Below the pieces are notes generated by a model. That model worked only from the letters and a program-made list of their open reading frames with translations, searched no databases and was not told the DNA's origin. This document shows positions 13,727 to 19,438 of a DNA stretch of 19,438 bases, piece after piece (position 1 is the first letter of the stretch; the number at the start of each line of letters is the position of its first letter). The position numbers were made by a program, and so were the translations under genes. Source of the stretch: RPQK01 sp041946865 (lineage in GTDB: Bacteria > Acidobacteriota > UBA6911 > RPQK01). The DNA is taken from positions 1-19,438 of the forward strand of contig JBHGBF010000082.1 in assembly GCA_041946865.1 (NCBI GenBank), read 5' to 3'.

Positions 13727-15262
13727 ATGGACGGACCGGCGAGCCAGCGCGGCGAAAAATGGAGCGCTTCTCTGCTCACCCTGATTCTCGCGATGGCGGC
13801 TGCCTTCCGCCTGACCGATCTCGACGGCCTCGCCCCTTTCATCGATGAAAGCGCCGACCTGGTGCTGACCCTCGATTACCAAAGCTGGTCCGTCTGGGAC
13901 CGGCTCCTCCACGGGAAGCTCCTCGGTTACCTCTGGTTCAAGCCGATTCTCCTTTTGGCCTGGGATCCGCTCTATGCGGCACGCCTTTTTTCCGCTTTCA
14001 TCGGGCTGATTTCTGTAATCCTCACGTACCGGCTGCTCTCGGCGCTCACAGGCACGAAAGCGGCTCTGGCAGGCACTGCCTTTTTCGCTTTCATGCCGCT
14101 TGGCGTTTTTCACGATCGCCTGGCTCTGTTCGACGGCGTCATGGTGGCCTGCGTGACCGCAGCGGTGTTCTTTTATTTTTGTCACACCGACGACCAGCCG
14201 CTGGCTCTCCTCCTGACCGGATTTCTGTTCGGTACAGGCGCTCTGACGAAAGCTTACGCCTTGCTGGCTGTTCTGCTCTGGCTGCCGGTGCTTCGCCGCC
14301 GGACATTTTCATGGCGGTCCTTGCTGATCGTCGCAGTCGGATTCCTCGTCTGCCTTCTGGTCATGGGCTTGTTCCTGGCCGTGGAGCTGAGGGAAGGCGT
14401 AGAGAATCTGGAAGAGGCATTGAAGGCTCCGAACCGATTCCTGGCCCTGGAGCTTTCAGCCTTGCAGCGAGCCGGCCTGGCGCTCGACCAGCTGGGACAA
14501 ATCTTCGGTTACCTGAACGGTTACAACGGCTGGGTGTTTCTTCCGGTCGTTCTGCTGGCCGCCCTGGCGCCGGGAGACCGGCGCAGGTTTCGTCTCGAGC
14601 TGCTCGGGACCTGGCTCTTGAGCTGCATAATTCTGTCCGTGGCCTTTCAATTCCTCTTTTCGCGGTATCTTCTGATGACCTTGCCGGCCGTCGCGCTCCT
14701 CGTAGCGCTGGCGGTCGACGACTGCCTGAAGCGGATCAGGACGCAGCGAAGGTGGACAGGGAACACCTGGTTTACGCTGGCCGTCCTCTGGCTGCTTGCC
14801 CTCTGCGGCGCGGACGTTGTCTACCGCGACACGCTGATCGCCGCTCAGCTTCCCGAGCGCGTCCTCCCGGCCCGCGATGCCTACCAGTATCTGTGGGGAG
14901 GACCAAGCGGGTTCGGGCTGCGTGAAATCGCAGATCGGCTCCGGAAGCTTGACCTCAGCGACGAGCGGAAGGTGATCTGTGTGACCAGGGGTATGGGAAC
15001 GGGGACTCATGGCGCCGCCACCCTGTTGCTGCTTTTGAGGCACGAGCCGATCCGGTTTGTGCACCTTTGGCTGCGGTCAGAGGATGATATCCAGCTCGTC
15101 AGAAGCCTGCCCGCGCGGTCGCTGGTGGTTTTCTTCGTGGAGGAGCCTGACTTTCTGACTGATCAGACCCTTTCCCGCCTGGGAGGGCAATTGAAGCTGT
15201 TGTTAGAGGTCAGAGGAACGAGCGGCCGGCCTGATTACCGCCTTTTCCAGCTGGTCAGGTAA
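13727..15262 (+). CDS. GT-C type membrane glycosyltransferase (ArnT/PMT-like)
   Basis: A polytopic protein of 511 residues from ATG 13727; an in-frame TTG at 13691 would add 12 residues but lies within the predicted promoter. About nine to ten hydrophobic segments occupy the first 370 residues. The first periplasmic loop after helix 1 holds FIDESAD, the acidic pair placed as in dolichyl/undecaprenyl-phosphate sugar transferases, and LFDGVMVA lies after the third helix. The remaining 140 residues form a soluble tail (ICVTRGMGTGTHG ... VVFFVEEPDF). Such enzymes move a sugar from a polyprenyl-phosphate donor to lipid, protein or glycan on the outer face of the membrane; donor and acceptor are unknown here. 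The next gene starts 35 bp downstream. Confidence 0.75.
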   Translation: MDGPASQRGEKWSASLLTLILAMAAAFRLTDLDGLAPFIDESADLVLTLDYQSWSVWDRLLHGKLLGYLWFKPILLLAWDPLYAARLFSAFIGLISVILTYRLLSALTGTKAALAGTAFFAFMPLGVFHDRLALFDGVMVACVTAAVFFYFCHTDDQPLALLLTGFLFGTGALTKAYALLAVLLWLPVLRRRTFSWRSLLIVAVGFLVCLLVMGLFLAVELREGVENLEEALKAPNRFLALELSALQRAGLALDQLGQIFGYLNGYNGWVFLPVVLLAALAPGDRRRFRLELLGTWLLSCIILSVAFQFLFSRYLLMTLPAVALLVALAVDDCLKRIRTQRRWTGNTWFTLAVLWLLALCGADVVYRDTLIAAQLPERVLPARDAYQYLWGGPSGFGLREIADRLRKLDLSDERKVICVTRGMGTGTHGAATLLLLLRHEPIRFVHLWLRSEDDIQLVRSLPARSLVVFFVEEPDFLTDQTLSRLGGQLKLLLEVRGTSGRPDYRLFQLVR

Positions 15263-15297
15263 TTGACGAACCGAAATTGATATTCGAGGATGGACGC

Positions 15298-16284
15298 ATG
15301 AAATACGTTCTCGTGTTCTGTTTACTGGCCATCATTCCCATGTTAACGAGCCTGTGCGCCGGCGCTTTCCCGGAAGCGCAGATTTCCAATCGCGCCATTC
15401 GAGCCAGGTTTTACCTGCCTGATCCGGAGCGCGGTTACTATCGCGGCACGCGCTTTGAGTGGTCCGGGATTATTCACAGCCTGCAATACCAGGGACACGA
15501 ATATTTCGGAGTCTGGTTCCCTCGTTATGACCCAAAACTTCACGATGCGATAACCGGCCCGGTTGAGGAATTCCGTACCGGCGAGGCCAGTCTCGGGTAC
15601 GCGGAAGCCAGGCCGGGCGAAACCTTCGTGCGCATCGGCGTTGGAACGTTACGCAAGCCTTCGGAAGCCGCTTACCGGGTCTTCGGCACGTACGAAATTG
15701 TCGATCCGGGAAACTGGACCGTGAAGACCGGGTCCGACCGGATCGAATTCGTTCACACTCTCCAACATCCTGCGGGATACGCTTACGAGTACACGAAGGT
15801 CGTGCGTCTGGAGGGTGACCGTCCTGAGATGGTGATCGAGCATCGGCTGAAGAACACCGGGACGCTGCCGATCGAAACCTCGCAGTACAACCACAACTTC
15901 TTCGTCATCGACGGCCAGCCGACGGGGCCGGACGCCGTCGTCGTATTTCCGTTCGAGGCGCGTGCCGGCCGGGATCTCGGAGATAAAGCGCGCGTGAGCG
16001 GAAAACAGCTGACCTACCTGCGCGAGTTACAGCTTGGAGGTGAGAGTGTTTTCACCGAAATCGAGGGGTTCGGTCGAACCCCGGCGGATTACGACTTCAG
16101 GATCGAGCATCGCAAGGCGGGCGCCGGGGTTCGTTTCAGCGGCGACCGGGCACTCTCGAAGCTCGTGTTCTGGTCTATCCGCACAACCCTTTGCCCGGAA
16201 CCTTATGTCGACATTCAGGTAGCCCCAGACCAGGAAACCAGCTGGCAAATCAAGTACGAGTTTTACACGCTGGAGAAGGAATAG
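15298..16284 (+). CDS. exported galactose-mutarotase-like protein
   Basis: A 328-residue protein with a signal peptide (residues 1-23, cleaved near AGA). ATG 15298 is chosen over TTG 15277 because GAGGAT precedes it and the signal sequence starts there. The mature part has the beta-sandwich character of aldose 1-epimerase-like proteins: YYRGTRFEWSGIIHSLQY, GHEYFGVWF, HDAITGPVEEF, VVRLEGDRPEMVIEHRLKN and YNHNFFVIDGQPTGPD. I have the impression that similar sequences occur in acidobacterial and planctomycete genomes as hypothetical proteins. Carbohydrate binding or epimerisation in the periplasm is inferred from the fold only. It sits between the GT-C gene (35 bp) and the flavoprotein gene (45 bp), consistent with one operon. 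Confidence 0.65.
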   Translation: MKYVLVFCLLAIIPMLTSLCAGAFPEAQISNRAIRARFYLPDPERGYYRGTRFEWSGIIHSLQYQGHEYFGVWFPRYDPKLHDAITGPVEEFRTGEASLGYAEARPGETFVRIGVGTLRKPSEAAYRVFGTYEIVDPGNWTVKTGSDRIEFVHTLQHPAGYAYEYTKVVRLEGDRPEMVIEHRLKNTGTLPIETSQYNHNFFVIDGQPTGPDAVVVFPFEARAGRDLGDKARVSGKQLTYLRELQLGGESVFTEIEGFGRTPADYDFRIEHRKAGAGVRFSGDRALSKLVFWSIRTTLCPEPYVDIQVAPDQETSWQIKYEFYTLEKE

Positions 16285-16329
16285 AACCAGGAACCTGTTT
16301 TCTATCCTTTTTCCGGCAAGGAGGATGTC

Positions 16330-16911
16330 GTGAAAGCGGTCGCGGTTTGCGGAAGTCCACGAGTTGAGGGGAACACGGAGTTGCTGCTCAAAGTCTGCCT
16401 GGATCAGCTGGCGGCGAAAGGCTTGGAGACCGAGCTGGTGCGATTGGCGGAGAAGGAGATCTTGCCCTGTAAAGGCTGCGGCACATGCGGCAAAAGGCTC
16501 GACCGGAGATGCTCCACCGATTCCGATGACTTCCACGAGGTTTTCGACAAGCTGCTTGCGGCTGATATCATCGTCCTGGGCTCGCCGGTCTACTTCGGTT
16601 CCGCAACGCCCCAGATGATGGCCCTTCTGGATCGGGCGGGGTATGTCGCCCGGAAGAACGGCAACTTGTTTTCACGCAAGCTGGGCGGGCCGGTCGTGGT
16701 CGCCCGCCGCGCGGGCCAGAACTTCACTTACGCCCAGTTGCTCTACTGGTTCATGATCAACGACATGATCGTCCCTGGGTCCAGTTACTGGAACATCGCC
16801 TTCGGAGCGGCGCGGGGAGAGGTGAGCGAGGACCGGGAAGGCTTGGAAACGGTCTCCCGTTTCGCCGAAAACCTCGCCTGGCTGTCAGCGAAGATCAGCG
16901 CCGGCGGGTAG
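16330..16911 (+). CDS. flavodoxin-fold reductase of the iron-sulfur flavoprotein type
   Basis: A 193-residue cytoplasmic protein. The N-terminus has the NADPH-dependent FMN reductase phosphate-loop signature CGSPRVEGNTELL, and IIVLGSPVYFG and MALLDRAGY continue the flavodoxin-like fold with an FMN site. Cysteines C47, C50, C53 and C61 form a compact CX2CX2CX7C motif as in iron-sulfur flavoproteins (Isf), which carry a [4Fe-4S] cluster. It probably transfers electrons between NAD(P)H or ferredoxin and an unknown acceptor. The GTG start has a clear AAGGAGG at 16318-16324. It lies 45 bp after the mutarotase-like gene and 87 bp before the TIM-barrel gene. Confidence 0.85.
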   Translation: MKAVAVCGSPRVEGNTELLLKVCLDQLAAKGLETELVRLAEKEILPCKGCGTCGKRLDRRCSTDSDDFHEVFDKLLAADIIVLGSPVYFGSATPQMMALLDRAGYVARKNGNLFSRKLGGPVVVARRAGQNFTYAQLLYWFMINDMIVPGSSYWNIAFGAARGEVSEDREGLETVSRFAENLAWLSAKISAGG

Positions 16912-16998
16912 GACGATTGACAGAGCTGAGTGGGCGGGGCGCTTGACTGGCTGAGCGGAAAAGGCCAGACTGCGTCGAAGAAAGGGGAAGGAGAGAGC

Positions 16999-17982
16999 AT
17001 GTTACAAACACGACGGGAATTCCTCAGCATCTCGGCAGCCGCGTCAGCAGCCTTCGTGTCCGGGCTCCGTGCCGCCGACCGACCGACCACCGATGACATT
17101 TCACTGGCCGCCTGGTCAATCAACCGCAGCTTCTTTATAGGCAAGCGATGGAAGAACGTCGACTTGCCGCGCATCGCCCGGGAGGAGTTCGGCATCAACG
17201 GCCTCGAGCTGGTCAACCAGTTCTTCGAAAACCCGGTGATGGGACATCTGAATCAGCTGAAACGGAATGCCGACTCCTATGGCGTCAAATACGTTTTGAT
17301 AATGGTGGACGGCGAAGGAGATATGGCTGCCCAAGACCAGAAGGAAAGAATTCAGGCGGCCATCGCCCACCGGAAGTGGATAGACATCGCACACTACCTG
17401 GGCTGCCACGCCATTCGCTGCAACCTTGGAGGGCCTCGCCAGGGCTGGAAGGAAGACAAGGACCTGGTGGACCGAAGCGCCGAGAGCTTCAACCACTTGC
17501 TGGAATACGCCAAGGGCGCGGGTTTGAACGTCGTGATCGAGAACCACGGAGGTGCTTCGTCCGACCCCGCCGTCCTGGTTGCAATCATGAAAGCGGTGAA
17601 TAATCCGGACTTCGGCGTGCTTCCGGACTTCGGGAACGTCAATCCCGGCGATGATCACTACGAAGTCGTGCGCCAGCTCATGCCCTACGCCAAGGGAGTC
17701 TCAGTCAAAGCCTCCTGGACAGAGGAGGATACTCACCCCCGCTACGACCTGGAGAAGATGCTCCGCATCTGCATGGACGCAGGCTACCACGGCTTCTGGG
17801 GTATTGAGTCGGGTTACGGCCGTCCCGGCGGCCGCAGAGCCGCAACGCCGGGAGTTGCTCCGCAAGCCGGTGCTCAGCCGGCGGCCGCCCCTACGCCTGA
17901 CGAAATCTGGGAGCAGGAAGCCAAAGGGGTGCGTCTAACCAAGGCTGTGATTGAACGGGTGGTGCTCAAGAAAACATCTTAA
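16999..17982 (+). CDS. Tat-exported sugar phosphate isomerase/epimerase-like TIM-barrel protein
   Basis: A 327-residue protein from ATG 16999, preceded by GGGAAGGAGAG; the longer frame from GTG 16930 would hide the signal peptide. Residues 1-26 form a twin-arginine signal (TRREFLS then an alanine-rich stretch to RAAD). The mature part is a xylose-isomerase-like AP_endonuc_2 barrel: GINGLELVNQFF, AIRCNLGG, NVVIENHGG (E181), GVLPDFGNV (D210), KGVSVKASW, YHGFWGIESG (E270). These acidic residues fit the usual divalent-metal site. Residues about 276-300 are an unusual Gly/Ala/Pro-rich insert just before the final helix. Relatives include sugar epimerases and 3-keto-glycoside-processing enzymes; the actual substrate is unknown. 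It is the last gene of the likely four-gene unit. Confidence 0.82.
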   Translation: MLQTRREFLSISAAASAAFVSGLRAADRPTTDDISLAAWSINRSFFIGKRWKNVDLPRIAREEFGINGLELVNQFFENPVMGHLNQLKRNADSYGVKYVLIMVDGEGDMAAQDQKERIQAAIAHRKWIDIAHYLGCHAIRCNLGGPRQGWKEDKDLVDRSAESFNHLLEYAKGAGLNVVIENHGGASSDPAVLVAIMKAVNNPDFGVLPDFGNVNPGDDHYEVVRQLMPYAKGVSVKASWTEEDTHPRYDLEKMLRICMDAGYHGFWGIESGYGRPGGRRAATPGVAPQAGAQPAAAPTPDEIWEQEAKGVRLTKAVIERVVLKKTS

Positions 17983-18130
17983 CCGGGGTCCTTCTTACAG
18001 CAGGCGCGCGGGTGACTCCCGGCCGTTCGCAGCTCCACCTTCAGAGGGGTTGCTAGGCCTGCGCCAGGAGATCGAAAGTGAAACGCGCAGAGAGGATTTT
18101 CTTTCTGTCACTGACCTGCGTCTGAAGCCT

Positions 18131-18153
18131 CGGCCTGGTCTTCGGCCAGGCCG
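18131..18153. terminator. hairpin between convergent genes
   Basis: CGGCCTGG (18131-18138) and CCAGGCCG (18146-18153) form a perfect 8-bp stem with a 7-nt loop containing CTTCGG. It lies between the TIM-barrel gene and the convergent AsnA gene. A second CGGCCTGG at 18169-18176 could compete for the same arm. No T tract follows, so termination is tentative. The remaining part of 17983-18223 shows no gene. Confidence 0.4.
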
Positions 18154-18223
18154 TCGACCAGCCCTTACCGGCCTGGACGGAAGGCACAGTTGCATGCCCG
18201 GCTTGCAAACGCTTGCAGGACAC

Positions 18224-19258
18224 TTATAGCAGGAAAATCTGTCTTTCGCGGCAGGCTCTCAGCATGTCTTCCGGCCAGAGGCTGGCCTGGATTTCCCCAA
18301 TGTGCGCTTTTCTCAGGTAGAACATGCAGAGGCGCGACTGTCCGATTCCACCTCCTATCGACAGGGGCAACTCGCCGGCCAGCAGCCGCCGATGGAACAA
18401 GAGCTCGCGCCTTTCCTCGCAACCGGCCGATTTCAGCTGCCGAAGCAGGCTCTCGGCATCCACCCGGATCCCCATCGAGGACAGCTCCAGGGCCCGGTCG
18501 AACAGCGGATAGAAGACAAGAATATCCCCGTTGAGCCCCCTGCATCCGTCGGCCGTCGGCGTCGACCAGTCGTCATAATCCGGGGCACGGCCGTCGTGTG
18601 GGACACCGCTCTTCAGTTCGGCCCCGATTCCTATAATAAAGACCGCCCCGCGTTCGCGGCAGAACTTGTCCTCCCGCTCGCGCGGCGTGAGGTCGGGATA
18701 AAGGGCCTCAAGCTCTTCGGAATGGATAAAGGTAATATCGTCGGGAAGGATCGGCCGAATCTCCGGGTAATTGTGGCTGACATACTTCTCGGTCCTCCGG
18801 ATCACGTCGTAGATCCGCCTGACGATTGACTTCAGGAAAGCCGGTGTACGCTCTTCGCGCGTAATCACCCGTTCCCAGTCCCACTGGTCGACGTACAGCG
18901 AGTGAGTGTTGTCCAGCATCTCATCCGGCCGAATCGCGTTCATGTCGGTGTAAAGCCCCTCACCCGGCTGAAATTGCAGGTCGGCCAGGGCCATCCGTTT
19001 CCATTTGGCCAGCGATTGCACGATTTCCGCGCGAGCTCCGGCCATTGCCGGGACGCAGAACGAGATCGGTTTCTCAATGCCGTTCAGATCATCGTTTACC
19101 CCGGTTCCCGCCTGCACAAACAGGGGCGCGGTCACGCGGATGAGGTTCAACTCGAACGCCAGGTTCGTCTGGAAAAACGTCTTGATCAGCCGGATCGCCT
19201 TCTCGGTCTCCTTCGGGCACAGGAGCGGCCGATAGGCGTCAGGGAAACAAAGACCCAT
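18224..19258 (-). CDS. asnA: aspartate-ammonia ligase (asparagine synthetase A)
   Basis: Makes asparagine from aspartate, ammonia and ATP in the cytoplasm; a class II aminoacyl-tRNA-synthetase-like fold. The 344-residue protein matches the family length (about 330) and its landmarks: VHSLAKWKR-equivalent QSLAKWKRMAL (81-91), GEGLYTDMNAIRPDE (99-113), YVDQWDWERV, FIHSEELEALYPDL, APDYDDWSTP, GLNGDILV, ELSSMGIRVD and GGGIGQSRLCM. ATG 19258 is chosen because a strong GGAGGTGATC ribosome site stands upstream and the protein starts where AsnA proteins start; an in-frame ATG at 19378 would add 40 non-homologous residues across the predicted promoter. It converges with the TIM-barrel gene. Confidence 0.95.
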   Translation of the reverse strand: MGLCFPDAYRPLLCPKETEKAIRLIKTFFQTNLAFELNLIRVTAPLFVQAGTGVNDDLNGIEKPISFCVPAMAGARAEIVQSLAKWKRMALADLQFQPGEGLYTDMNAIRPDEMLDNTHSLYVDQWDWERVITREERTPAFLKSIVRRIYDVIRRTEKYVSHNYPEIRPILPDDITFIHSEELEALYPDLTPREREDKFCRERGAVFIIGIGAELKSGVPHDGRAPDYDDWSTPTADGCRGLNGDILVFYPLFDRALELSSMGIRVDAESLLRQLKSAGCEERRELLFHRRLLAGELPLSIGGGIGQSRLCMFYLRKAHIGEIQASLWPEDMLRACRERQIFLL

Positions 19259-19297
19259 GTCCCGATCACCTCCAAGAGTGGTCTGTACAAGCGGGTA

Positions 19298-19327
19298 AGT
19301 ATGGAGAAACGGGCGTATAGAAATCAA
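19298..19327 (-). promoter_or_regulatory. candidate promoter of asnA
   Basis: On the minus strand TTGATT (19327-19322) and CATACT (19303-19298) are separated by 18 bp, each matching 4 of 6 consensus bases. Transcription would begin near 19291, leaving a leader of about 30 nt with the GGAGGTGATC site intact. Bases 19379-19438 show no gene. Confidence 0.3.
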
Positions 19328-19438
19328 TGGGGTAGCCGAACGAAAAGACCGAAAAAGGGCCTCGAGGCTTGAATTCAAACACGGTAAATTTGTTCTTGCA
19401 CGCTCAGCCCGTGTTCTGCCCCCTGCGCGCCAAGCGCT

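Noticed and set aside
16285..16329. Rho-independent terminator after the mutarotase-like gene (CAGGAACCTG then T-rich bases)
   Set aside because: The inverted repeat leaves only a 2-nt loop, so no stable hairpin can form.

Overview
The window is a GC-rich bacterial chromosome segment with no phage, plasmid, CRISPR, rRNA or tRNA signal. The gene content fits Acidobacteriota (Solibacter/Bryobacter-like) best: exported sugar-isomerase-like and TIM-barrel proteins with twin-arginine signals, a DUF1080 3-keto-disaccharide-hydrolase-type protein, an imidazolonepropionase-like amidohydrolase, a substrate-binding-protein/PAS histidine kinase and a DUF5924/DUF2914 membrane protein. This assignment is an inference from family composition, because no phylogenetic marker was tested.

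Layout. (1) 1-547: the 3' remnant of a sigma-54 activator without its N-terminal part. (2) 566-3218, minus strand: a two-gene unit of a DUF1080 protein followed by a Tat-exported sugar-isomerase-like protein. (3) 3219-3502: a divergent intergenic region with two inverted arrays of a ~10-bp CGCGGAT unit. (4) 3503-4822, plus strand: an exported amidohydrolase. (5) 4919-8691, minus strand: class II DAHP synthase and an orphan sensor histidine kinase. (6) 8876-11887, plus strand: DUF5924 membrane protein and an ABC ATPase fused to two UspA-like domains. (7) 12087-13553, minus strand: an M48 metalloprotease with an extra C-terminal domain, preceded by three back-to-back hairpins. (8) 13727-17982, plus strand: GT-C glycosyltransferase-like membrane protein, galactose-mutarotase-like exported protein, iron-sulfur-flavoprotein-like reductase and exported TIM-barrel sugar isomerase/epimerase-like protein, close enough to be one transcript. 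(9) 18224-19258, minus strand: asparagine synthetase AsnA.

Themes. Carbohydrate handling recurs at both ends of the window (DUF1080, isomerase-like, mutarotase-like, TIM barrel and GT-C proteins), alongside two amino-acid biosynthesis enzymes (DAHP synthase, AsnA). I see no defence or mobile system. The most unusual items are: the ABC-ATPase/UspA/UspA fusion with no permease gene nearby; intergenic arrays of short repeats, each with a different unit (8, 9, 10 and about 16 bp), two of them in inverted halves and one supplying both a stop codon and the next gene's ribosome binding site; a three-hairpin leader on the M48 gene; and several genes that lack a Shine-Dalgarno but have a -10-like box 7-8 nt before the start codon, suggesting leaderless mRNAs.
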